Positions 36,034-45,843 of a stretch of 64,000 nt of DNA are shown piece by piece; within the stretch, counting starts at the first letter, position 1; each line of letters opens with the position of its first letter. Made by a program: the position numbers and the translations under genes. The stretch covers positions 76,958,557-77,022,556 of the forward strand of contig NC_133329.1 of the NCBI RefSeq assembly GCF_042186555.1, written 5' to 3'. The notes under the pieces are model-generated. The model was not told the origin of the DNA. It worked only from the letters and a program-made list of their open reading frames with translations, and ran no database searches. The stretch is from Aquarana catesbeiana (taxonomy: Eukaryota > Chordata > Amphibia > Anura > Ranidae).

Positions 36034-36911
36034 GTGCACTGCCGAAAAATCTGTTTGTTTTCGTTTTATTTGTTTTTTTTTTTTATTTGTTTTTTTTACG
36101 TTTTTCGGGCCATTAGTTATGATCGTAATTCATAAATTCGAAAAAATTTGTAAATTCGAAAAATAAATAAATAATCGGAAATTTGGAAAAAAACGGAAAA
36201 TAGATAAAAATCGTTAATTCAGAAATTCAAAAAAAAAAAATCGGTAAGTCGAAAAAAATCGGAAGTTCAGAAATTCGAAAACCCAAAAATTCGAAAATCT
36301 AAAATAATAACTAACTAATAATAACTTAACTATTACTAACTATTAAAGGGTAACTTCACCTTTACAGAAAAAAAGTAAAGTGAACTTACTAAGGTCCCTC
36401 TCCTCACCCCCATGGTCCTGCTGACCTGGACTGCCGCAATCTCCGGTTCTAAGCCCCGGTATATACGCGTCAGGTGTCCGGGGCTTAAAAATTCCCTGAG
36501 CTGAACGTCCAAAACGTCCGGGGCTTAGAACCGGAGATTGCGGCGGTCCAGGTCAGCGGGACTGGGGGGGGGGGGGGGGCGAGGAGGGGGACCTGAGTAA
36601 GTTCACCTTACAGAGTTTTCTGTAAAGGTGAACTTACCCTTTAAATTATAGGTGTTGGAATCTCCTTTCAAATTTGGCTGTTAGTGAACGTAATGAATAC
36701 GAATTTATCCAAAGTTACGAATTATCCGAAATAACGAATGCCGCATCTAAACAAATGGTACGGAACAAATTAATAATAATAAAATGTTTTTATTATTAAT
36801 ATTGTAATGTATTATTATTATTATTAATTAGTTACGTTCCATTTGTTTAGATGCGGCATTCTTTATTTTGGATAATTCATAACTTCGGATGAATTCAGAT
36901 TCGCTGCGTTC
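36034..36911. mobile_element. AT-rich fold-back element (TAGACATGTGCAC end), with nested MITE
   Basis: It starts TAGACATGTGCACTGCCGAA, like the hAT MITE at 56087, and runs through TTCGAAAAA-rich sequence. A nested fold-back at about 36345-36643 has ends AAAGGGTAACTTCACC / GGTGAACTTACCCTTT and inner arms CAATCTCCGGTTCTAAGCCC / GGGCTTAGAACCGGAGATTG. The right part (CGAATGCCGCATCTAAACAAATGG inverted as CCATTTGTTTAGATGCGGCATTC) forms another hairpin. The minisatellite stops and resumes exactly at its borders. The right end does not show a clean copy of TAGACATGTGC, so its structure is composite. Confidence 0.65.
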
Positions 36912-37187
36912 ACTATGTTCCTACATACAGTGGGACTAAGGCAGGGTGGCTATGTTCCTACACAGAGTGAGACTTAGGCAGGTTGGCTATGTTCCTACAT
37001 ATAGTGGGACTTAGGAAGGGTGGCTATGTTCCTACATGCAATGGGACTAAGGCAGGGTGGCTATGTTCCTACATACAGTGGGACTTAAGCAGGGTGGCTA
37101 TGTTCCTAAATACAGTGGGACTAAGGCAGGGTGGCTATGTTCCTACATAGGGTGGGACTTAGGCAGGGTGGCTATGTTCCTACATAG
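36912..37187. repeat. 37-bp minisatellite, middle block
   Basis: Seven to eight units. Bases 36991-37185 are nearly identical to 42777-42971 on the far side of the PLE (one difference noted). Confidence 0.95.
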
Positions 37188-37271
37188 TATATGTATAAAG
37201 ATCCGCGCTTAGGACAAGATAAGGGCTGCTGCCAGTCTCAAATTAGTGCCGCTAAGGGTCTAATTACAAGG

Positions 37272-37771
37272 ATCAGTAAATAATTAGAGAGATAAAAATG
37301 GCGCTGCCCTTCTAATCTGATGACATAATAGTCTAGGGTCTAGGTAGGCAAAAATTTATATATGGGAAATATGTGTCACTAACAGTGAAGTACACAATAA
37401 ACACTCTATTTATATATACAACTTAGAGTGACATAGATTAAACTATTGTTCAGGTGTGGTGCTCAAGCGTGTATTGTTGTGCCAAAAATAAAGATAGTAA
37501 TAAAAAGAGTGTAACAAAGAAAAATTATTAAGAAAAATTACCAATTGTGCAAAAGTATTGAGACAAAACGGCGCCTTATTCAAAATATGTTTTAAAAATA
37601 AACCAAAAACTATATGTATAAATTATTGTTAGTGCAATACTGATGATACTAACGTAAATTAGAAGTGAATGGGTGATATACGGTGGGGGATATCCTCAAA
37701 ATACAAAAATATTGTGATACTTAGCGCCTACAGTGACTTCAGTGTAACAAAAGATATTTGTTGTGTAATAG
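37272..37771 (+). repeat. PLE terminal inverted repeat, distal (3') copy
   Basis: It is 500 bp from ATCAGTAAATAATTAGAGAG to TTGTTGTGTAATAG, the exact reverse complement of 42277-42776. It carries its own inverted version of the upstream start codon, so a transcript initiated here would point into the element from the opposite side. Confidence 0.95.
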
Positions 37772-39784
37772 TACTATATACTCTTCAGGTATGCCATGCA
37801 TACAACAATCCCAGATTTCTCATGCAAAAATATAAAGTTAAATATTAATAAATCATAACTGGTGATGATTAATTTTTACCGAGTACGTATTTGTATGTAA
37901 ACACCACAAAGAAATTTTTTATATAAAACACTGAACTAAGTAAGTCAATATATATATATTATGTAGTTTTTCACTCCTTGGAAATTTATATCCGTGACTT
38001 CTGTGCTCGTAGTTCAACAGTAGTGACTTGAGGTGCTCACCCCCCAGTGCTCCCCCACTCACCAGAATAAATCACCCCTACAGGGGTACCGAGCGATAGA
38101 GTGGGTGCCTTGGGGTGTTTGTTGGTATCTCCTGTTGGGTTTACTGTTGCTTTATACGATGCAGTCCTTTCCAAGTGTTCCTGGGTCCGCTGTGTATTTG
38201 AGCGTGACAGACTCACTTCATACCTCCTTGTCCACTAGTCTCTCCAGGGTGCCGGGACCCAAAGGAAAAAGACAAAAGAGGCTTCCTTCGTGAAGTATAT
38301 CAAAACAATTTTATTAAATATTCCTTCATTCAGTCCAGTAAAAAAAGAGATGATGGTAAAACACGTAATAATTCTGAGCAAAGTGAAAACGAAACTCCTG
38401 TATGCAAGGCTAGAACGGGACACAGGTTATGGGCGTGCGTTCCAACCGTGCGTTCCAGCATCCAGTTCCTGGTCTGACGTGTGAGCGTAACTCCGCCTTA
38501 CGCGTTTCGTCATCGGACGTTATCAAAAGCGGTGTCGACGCTCACGCCTCACACTCTTTTGTAGTCCTACGGCCCACATCGATCCTCCCCTAATTATGGT
38601 AATATCGCTCGGGGGGTGGGAATGTGTTACAGCCATGGACACCCCTCATTCATACGCATGCGATACGTATATATTGTAACATATCCGCTCACATTACGAT
38701 CTCTTCTCTGCTAAAAGTAGTCCCATGTGCACAGTAATGATAACCCTTATTAAATAGTAACGAGATATGGGGGGATAATTCAACACAAATCCTACCGAAT
38801 ATGAAAATATATGTGTGAACATGGGACATCCCACATTGAGATATAGCAGCTCGCAATGCATAACAATGAGCCATGTGTACACATATTGGGTACTGTCTAC
38901 TGGTTACTAGAGAATGCAGTTATATGCAAATACACACAAGGAATAAAAACATATACATTAATACATATTAAAATACAGATCTAAAAAGCAAATATAAAAA
39001 CTCCAGACGTAGGTATGGTACTCAGAATTAACCTTAATCCATATTGCTTATAAACCATAAAACTAATATTAAAAAGTATCTCAGCCTGTAATATATCTCT
39101 ATTATGGGTATGTAATAGTAGAATAAAATGATAAACTAGATGTGTGTATATATAACAAATCTTTTTGATAAACACTTATTAAAATACTAATTATAAAGGG
39201 TGCTATACGGAAGCTGTTGATAATAGAAATTAAATATATATATTGATTCTGAAGATAAAAGATAAATGATAAAAAATAAAAATAAAGAGGACAAATGCAA
39301 TAAGTGGATGTGGTAACTAGAGGTAAAATATCAACTACATAGAAATGTAGGTTTAATATAGTGTTGCCTTCTCTGTCTGCACATAACATAGGTCACATAC
39401 AGACAGTGGAAGCGAGATTCCTGTCAATGTGTTAAGGTGGAGAAGGTTATTCACTCATGTTATAGATCACACAGGTCTCTCAACCTTTGGGTTAAGCTCA
39501 ATTTATGTGTGTGGTCTGTGTGTTCAGCTATAAAATTAGATCTACCTCTAATTAAATCACGCCTCAATTTGTAAGATGGTGACGGTATGGACATATGGGC
39601 GAAAAAACATGGGGCATCTGAACATATAAGCATAAAATGTGTAGGGGCACATAGACTAGGGGGACAAAGGGGACTATATGTCCTAGAATCTAAGGATTTT
39701 CTCCTAAAAATTTTTTAAAAATTTTTTGTTACAGATAAGGGAGGTTGTGCATGGAATGTAATCCTCCATTATCGTAATATTGGT

Positions 39785-42379
39785 TTAGGGATTAGCTATA
39801 AAGCAATTCAGGTCTATGTCCAGGTTGAGCCCTTTTGGGGCGAGAGACCCCAGACGGTATATCCAGCTAGTTTCGTTTCTGGAGATAGCCGTTTCTCTGT
39901 TACCTCCACGCCAGTGTTGCTGCACCGAGTCAATACCATAGAAGGTAAGCACGCTTGGGTCCCTATGGTGGAACTCATCAAAATGTCTGGATAGACTATG
40001 GTTGGGGAACCCTTTCCTGATGTTTTTGATGTGTTCCCGAATCCTGACAAAAAGTTGACGTGTAGTTCTTCCCACATATTGAAGGTGGCAGGGACATTCC
40101 ACAACATATGTGACATGTGTGCTTCGGCACGTGATCAGTTGATTAATTCGATATTCTTTGTGATCACTACATGATTTGAATGTATTCTTCCGTCTTGGTT
40201 GCTTTTTAGCTACTTTGCAGGGTAGACATCTCTGGCATCTAAAGAATCCTTTCAATTCCGGACATATGTTGATGGGTTTTGGGGGGTCTATGACATTTTT
40301 GACTAGATAGTCCCTTAGATTGGGTGCCTTCCTGTATACAAATTGTGGTTTGGACGGCAGAATTTTTGACAAGGTGAGGTCTTCCTTGAGTATAGGCCAG
40401 TACTTTTTTATTATTTTTTCAAATTGTCTGTACTGGCTGTTGAACCCTGTGATAAAGGCTATATCCGGCCTTTTGTCGACTTTTTTGTTCTTTTTGCGGA
40501 GAAGGGGGGATCTATCTGCCAACATAATATCTGCTTTTAATTTCAAGAGTTTTTCTTTATCATATCCTTTTTCTTGAAATTTGCTTATTAGGATGTCAGC
40601 CTGTGTGTTGAAATCCTCAGGTTTATCGCAATTGCGTCGTATGCGTAACAGCTGCCCTTTCGGGACATTAGTCTTCCATCTCGGGTGGTGACAGCTGGCA
40701 GTGGGAATATACCCATTCCGGTCAGTGGGTTTAAAAAAAGTGCGTGTTGCTAACTTATCTCCTATTTTAAAAATTTCCAGGTCAAGATAATCAATTTTGT
40801 CAAGGCTCCATTTCCCGGTGAACGTAATACCGTATTTGTTATTGTTTAAGTTCTCAAGAAATTTTGTGAGACTGTCTGTTGTTCCATTCCATAAGATGAT
40901 CACGTCATCTATATACCTCTTGTACATCTTGATCTGGGGTATGTTTTTACTATAAATATATTGTTCCTCCCATAGATCCATAAATAAGTTAGCTACGCTA
41001 GGAGCATAGCGTGCTCCCATTGCAACTCCCTTTGTTTGTACATAGTATTTTCTATCATGCCAAAAATAGTTGCATTCCATGGCCATTTTGAGGCCTTCTA
41101 GGATATACCCAATCTGTTCCTGCTTCATCCTTGTGTTTCTGTGTAGGGCTCTTTCCACACCCCTTAAGCCATCCTTCTGTTCAATGCTCGTATATAAAGA
41201 ATTTGCATCTACTGCCACCAGCAACCACTGTTCTGCTCCCTTGATCTCTTGTAATTCTTGAATCAGTTGCATGCTATCCCGCAGATATGATTTCCCTTCT
41301 TTAACTAAGGGTTTAAGAAATATATCCAGGTACTCTCCCAATCTAGAAAAGATGGAATTAATCCCACTGATTATGGGTCTACCTGGTGGTTTTACTAGCC
41401 GTTTATGGATTTTTGGTGTATGGTATATTACTGGTGTTCTTGTCGAGTTGGATATTAGATATTCCGCTTCTTTACTGTTTAAGATGCCCTTATTTTTCCC
41501 TTTATCCACGTAGGTTTTAAGCTTCCTTTCATATTTTTTCTTTGGGTTTGCTTTGAGTGTTTTATAGGTATTCTCTATGCTCAAAAGGTTGTTCATCTCA
41601 TCCAGATAATCCTTCTTGTTCAGGATGACCAGTCCTCCCCCTTTATCAGCAGGCCTAATCACAACCTCATGTTTTTTTCCTATGTCCTTGATGGTTTTCC
41701 AGATATTGTTAGGCCTCTTCTTGTTAGTGTCTCCCATTAATTTAATGTCTTCTTCAACCATCTTTTTAAAAGCGTTAATACATTGATTCCCTGGGGTTTT
41801 TGGGTTGAAAATAGAGTTGTTCTTGAGTCTTGTTTGTTCAAAATCTGAATCTACCCTACTTAATTCTCCTGGGTTCATCACAAAATGTTTTTTGATGTTC
41901 AATTTTCTCAGAAATTTTTGTAAATCAATAAATGCCTCAAATTGATCAAATGGTTTGTCAGGGGCATATTTAAGTCCCAGTTCTAACACCTTCAACTCTT
42001 CCCGTGTGAACTGTACACTGCTTAAATTAAAAATACCTTGTCCTAGTAATTTCTGGGCCTCTTTTTTCTTCTTGCCTCCTCGCTTTCCTCTTGCCTGTTT
42101 TCTCGTTCTGTGTGACTGTATGTATGTCCTGCATCCATCTCCTGTTGGTATTCCCTCGTGGGTACGTTCCGGGGATGAGATACGTATTCCTGATGGGCGT
42201 TGTTCTCTCTTGGTCTTCTTGGACTCCAGTAGTGCTCTTCTCGTCTTAGTCCTCCCCTGTTCTGTCCTCTCCATCCCTATTACACAACAAATATCTTTTG
42301 TTACACTGAAGTCACTGTAGGCGCTAAGTATCACAATATTTTTGTATTTTGAGGATATCCCCCACCGTATATCACCCAT
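39785..42379 (-). CDS. Penelope-like reverse transcriptase / GIY-YIG endonuclease
   Basis: An uninterrupted ORF of 864 codons. RT motifs in order: PVIYHTPKIHK (about residue 313), LLVAVDANSLYTSI with the first catalytic Asp (about 385), TKGVAMGARYAPSVANLF (about 448), and the catalytic YIDD box in YKRYIDDVIILW (about 487). A Cys-rich linker (CPELKGFFRCQRCLPCK, about 705) precedes a GIY-YIG domain (about 753-815), where VTYVVECPC...QYVGRT replaces the canonical GIY...YIG and RIREHI supplies the Arg. This domain order is diagnostic of endonuclease-bearing PLEs, which prime reverse transcription at a nicked target. The first 35 codons lie inside the terminal repeat. A second ATG at 42274 (MERTEQGRTK), two bases outside the repeat, would give 829 aa and may be the real start. 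Confidence 0.95.
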   Translation of the reverse strand: MGDIRWGISSKYKNIVILSAYSDFSVTKDICCVIGMERTEQGRTKTRRALLESKKTKREQRPSGIRISSPERTHEGIPTGDGCRTYIQSHRTRKQARGKRGGKKKKEAQKLLGQGIFNLSSVQFTREELKVLELGLKYAPDKPFDQFEAFIDLQKFLRKLNIKKHFVMNPGELSRVDSDFEQTRLKNNSIFNPKTPGNQCINAFKKMVEEDIKLMGDTNKKRPNNIWKTIKDIGKKHEVVIRPADKGGGLVILNKKDYLDEMNNLLSIENTYKTLKANPKKKYERKLKTYVDKGKNKGILNSKEAEYLISNSTRTPVIYHTPKIHKRLVKPPGRPIISGINSIFSRLGEYLDIFLKPLVKEGKSYLRDSMQLIQELQEIKGAEQWLLVAVDANSLYTSIEQKDGLRGVERALHRNTRMKQEQIGYILEGLKMAMECNYFWHDRKYYVQTKGVAMGARYAPSVANLFMDLWEEQYIYSKNIPQIKMYKRYIDDVIILWNGTTDSLTKFLENLNNNKYGITFTGKWSLDKIDYLDLEIFKIGDKLATRTFFKPTDRNGYIPTASCHHPRWKTNVPKGQLLRIRRNCDKPEDFNTQADILISKFQEKGYDKEKLLKLKADIMLADRSPLLRKKNKKVDKRPDIAFITGFNSQYRQFEKIIKKYWPILKEDLTLSKILPSKPQFVYRKAPNLRDYLVKNVIDPPKPINICPELKGFFRCQRCLPCKVAKKQPRRKNTFKSCSDHKEYRINQLITCRSTHVTYVVECPCHLQYVGRTTRQLFVRIREHIKNIRKGFPNHSLSRHFDEFHHRDPSVLTFYGIDSVQQHWRGGNRETAISRNETSWIYRLGSLAPKGLNLDIDLNCFIANP

Positions 42380-42776
42380 TCACTTCTAATTTACGTTAGT
42401 ATCATCAGTATTGCACTAACAATAATTTATACATATAGTTTTTGGTTTATTTTTAAAACATATTTTGAATAAGGCGCCGTTTTGTCTCAATACTTTTGCA
42501 CAATTGGTAATTTTTCTTAATAATTTTTCTTTGTTACACTCTTTTTATTACTATCTTTATTTTTGGCACAACAATACACGCTTGAGCACCACACCTGAAC
42601 AATAGTTTAATCTATGTCACTCTAAGTTGTATATATAAATAGAGTGTTTATTGTGTACTTCACTGTTAGTGACACATATTTCCCATATATAAATTTTTGC
42701 CTACCTAGACCCTAGACTATTATGTCATCAGATTAGAAGGGCAGCGCCATTTTTATCTCTCTAATTATTTACTGAT
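42277..42776 (-). repeat. PLE terminal inverted repeat, proximal (5') copy
   Basis: In element orientation this is the upstream copy. It would have to hold the promoter, and it includes the first ATG of the long ORF (42379). It ends next to GGATGGAG with the second ATG. CTGATGA words occur, but no GAAA partner was found for a hammerhead ribozyme. Confidence 0.93.
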
Positions 42777-43061
42777 GTTCCTACATAGAGTGGGACTTAG
42801 GAAGGGTGGCTATGTTCCTACATGCAATGGGACTAAGGCAGGGTGGCTATGTTCCTACATACAGTGGGACTTAAGCAGGGTGGCTATGTTCCTAAATACA
42901 GTGGGACTAAGGCAGGGTGGCTATGTTCCTACATAGGGTGGGACTTAGGCAGGGTGGCTATGTTCCTACATGTGGTGGGACTTAGGCAGGGTGGCTATGT
43001 TCCTACATACAGTGGGACTTAGGCAGGGTGGCTATCTTCCTACATACAGTGGGACCACGAC
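42777..43061. repeat. 37-bp minisatellite, right block
   Basis: Seven to eight units, ending near CAGTGGGACCACGACG. The first 195 bp duplicate 36991-37185. Confidence 0.95.
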
Positions 43062-43164
43062 GAACGAATGTAGCCACCCTTTAACAGGAAGAAAATAAGG
43101 AGGCTGAGAACAATAGAAGGGACTACTTTTGAGTTAAGAACACATACTTGTCTTGAACAGAATT

Positions 43165-45005
43165 TTCTTTCAACTGCTTCCCGTCCAGCCTATTGTAAAA
43201 TGACTGCCAGGTGGGAGCAGTGTTGTTCTAGGAGGATGTCACATGAAGCCACATGCTCCGGCGCAATCTTTTACCCGCCGTGTCCACCGGATGACTATAT
43301 CGGCCGCTGCCGGTACCATGCAAGCGCTGTAGCCAACCACAGCAGATGACATGACAGTTGTACACAATGAAAGGCTTTGTTACATGCCTTTCATTGTGTA
43401 CTATTGTGATGAGCTCTGTGATTGGTCACAGTCATCACATGGTACAGACAGGGCCAATCACAGCCAATCTGTACCATATGATTAGCTGTGGCCAATCACA
43501 GTTCTTCACAATAGTAAACACTGAATGAGTAGTTTTCATTCGGAAAAAAAGTGGTTGCTTATAACTGTAAAATGCACAGTTATAAGCAATCATAGTGTAA
43601 AAAAAAATCCTGATCACCTCCATAGAGTAGTACAGTGTTACTATGGTAACACTGTATTGCTCTAAGAAAAAGGAGCAACAAGGGTGGGACTTTAAATGAA
43701 GTGCGTGAATGTCCAGAAACGAAACCGGTGAACAACTAGGAAAATTTTATTCAATTCATAAAAATATAACATGCATATAATAAATATATATCAATCACAA
43801 ATAGAAAGAAATATTGGCAATAATAGCAACAATTATACATGATTATATGAATATAACAATCTTCCATGGTACACCAATTGGATATAAATACACAACCATA
43901 TAATAGGTTGTGTATTTATATCCAATTGGTGTTGCTGCTATTATTGCCAATATTTCTTTCTATTTGTGATTGATATATATTTTTTATATGCATGTTATAT
44001 TTTTATGAATAAAATTTTCCTAGTTGTTCACCGGTTTCATTTCTGGACATTCACGCACTTCATTTAAAGTCCCACCCTTGTTGCTCCTTTTTCTTAGACT
44101 AGTACAGGGATGGAAACACATGACCGCATCAGGTCATGGTTTCATTTAAAGTCCCATGGGATGGTCAGTCCCAAACCCCTCTCTAACACTGTATTGCTCT
44201 AGTCACTGTATGCAAAAAATAATAAAAAAAAAGTGTAACAAAAAAATATTAAAGAAATAAAATTTCTTTATATTTTTTTTGCTTTTTAATATTTTTTAAT
44301 TTTTTTTTTTTTCATTCTGTCACCATTCAGTGTCCCTGATCACCGCCACACCAGACGTATGATGACGCTGCACTGCACTGGTGACAGTATGTAAAAAAAA
44401 ATGCAAAAAAACCCACAATTTTTGTATTTTCTTAATTTCACAAATAATCGTGACAAAAAATTACACTTCCAAAAAATTTGCCATGCCCCTTACTAAATAC
44501 CTTGGACTGTCTACTTTCCAAAAAGGGGTCATTGGCGTGGGGGGGTGGGGGGTGTATTCGTACTGTCCTGGCATTTTAAGGCCTCATGAAATGAGATAGG
44601 CGGTCAGTATCAGGATTGTTTTCAGATATATACCATAGTTTGTGGACTCTATAATCTTTCTACAGACTAAATAATATACACTGATTTGGGTTATTTTTAC
44701 CAAAGAAATGTAGCAGGATAAATTTTGACCTAAATGTATGCAGAAAGATTCGTTATTTGCAAAAAAATTTTAACAGAAACAAAGAAAAGCGCATCTTTTT
44801 CATACTTTTTGGCCTTTTTTGTTTATTTTGCAAAAAAAACAAAACAAAAAAAAAAAAAAACAGCGGTGATTAATTATCACGAAAAGAAAGCTCTATTTGT
44901 GTGAAAAAAAAGATAAAAATTTCATATGGGTGCAGTGTTGCATGACCGCACAGTTGTCATTCAAAGTGTGAGAGCGCTGAAAGCTGAAAATTGGCCTGGG
45001 CCTTC
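43165..45005. mobile_element. Decayed TTAA-family element with inserted fold-back
   Basis: CAACTGCTTCCCGTCCAGCC at the left resembles the start of the element at 5123. The right part (TGCAGTGTTGCATGACCGCACAGTTGTCATTCAAAG, GCTGAAAATTGG) matches the internal region of the CCACTT family (compare 48720-48790 and 58670-58730). Neither end keeps TTAA. A long hairpin interrupts it at 43662-44098. No ORF. Confidence 0.6.
43662..44098. repeat. Large fold-back: nested inverted repeats
   Basis: The outer arms, 43662-43830 and 43931-44098, are nearly exact reverse complements (TCCAGAAACGAAACCGGTGA / TCACCGGTTTCATTTCTGGA; ATTGGCAATAATAGCA / TGCTATTATTGCCAAT). An inner pair, CCAATTGGATATAAATACAC and GTGTATTTATATCCAATTGG, folds at 43872-43930. 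The region after it repeats part of the left flank (CACTGTATTGCTCTA at 43651 and 44187). It is possibly a PLE-derived pair of terminal repeats without a core, because the arm has a similar AAAATTTTATTCAATTC stretch; this is weak. Confidence 0.85.
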
Positions 45006-45843
45006 TACCCTGGGGGCCCTAGTGGCTACTTCGGATATTACTCACTACAAGAAATCCCTGAACCTATTTTCAGGTCTAAACTGGGGTGACATCTCGTGGC
45101 CTCACTGTGGAACTACACTCCCTTCACTACGATATTAGAGTCACACAGCCTATATCCTTCATGCAATCTGGTTCTCCAGATACTGCCCATGACCATCCTG
45201 GGTGGACTCTTGCTGGACAATTTCTACAGAGCCATATTCCCATGATGCCACACACTGGCATGGGCAGGGATGTCTATGGTCACACCCTACTACTATTCTT
45301 GTGGTCCCTAGTACTACACTACCTACACTACAAGGGATCCCTTAGCCTACTTTCATGGCTAACCAGGGGGACACCTCATAGCTACACTGGGAAACTACAT
45401 CAGGCATTTCTTTGCCCCTTCCCTACAATACTAGACACAATTTGCATTATATTATTTATCTGCTGGAGTGGTGCAATTTATTTTTTTAGGATCAGCCCAG
45501 GGCTAGGCTTTAAAGCATTGGATCCCATGGATTTTACAGCATAAGGACAACCACTTAGTATGCTACACCGTCTACTAACTATAAGGGATCCCTGATCCTA
45601 CCCTTATGGCCAACTAGGACAACACTGTCCTTGTGGCCACACTGGGGAACTTCTCCGGCACTCCTGTGCCCTTACCCTGCAATACCAGAGCTGCACAGCC
45701 TACATTCTGGATGTAGCTTGGTCCTCCAGACATTTCCCAGGACCACCCTGGGCAGACCTCCCGCCAGACTATTTAAATAGAGTCCTACTTTCCAAGATGT
45801 CCCACAATGGTATGGGCAGGATTATCTATGGTCACACCCCACT

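Larger units (their letters stand above)
37188..42776 (-). mobile_element. Penelope-like element (PLE) with inverted terminal repeats
   Basis: The element is about 5.6 kb, inserted in the 37-bp minisatellite and oriented on the minus strand. It encodes an intact RT/GIY-YIG protein. Terminal copies at 42277-42776 and 37272-37771 are reverse complements over 500 of 500 bases by eye. PLE terminal repeats are known in direct or inverted arrangement. A further 84 bp (37188-37271) precedes the left repeat. The 12-bp GTTCCTACATAG flanks both sides (37176-37187 and 42777-42788), a possible target duplication, although the word belongs to the host repeat. The 3' noncoding part (about 37772-39784) has a CTTACGCGTTTCGTCATCGG motif near 38497. 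The perfect repeats and intact ORF indicate very recent insertion. Confidence 0.93.

Noticed and set aside
37316..37660. CTGATGA words in the PLE terminal repeat as a hammerhead ribozyme core
   Set aside because: Hammerheads are known in PLE terminal repeats, but no correctly placed GAAA with flanking stems follows either CTGATGA here, so a ribozyme could not be supported.
38033..38293. 86-codon plus-strand frame in the PLE noncoding region
   Set aside because: It is on the strand opposite to the element's coding sense and has no motif resembling a known PLE protein.
40320..42320. Plus-strand frames of 63-121 codons opposite the PLE protein
   Set aside because: They are antisense shadows of the intact RT/GIY-YIG gene.
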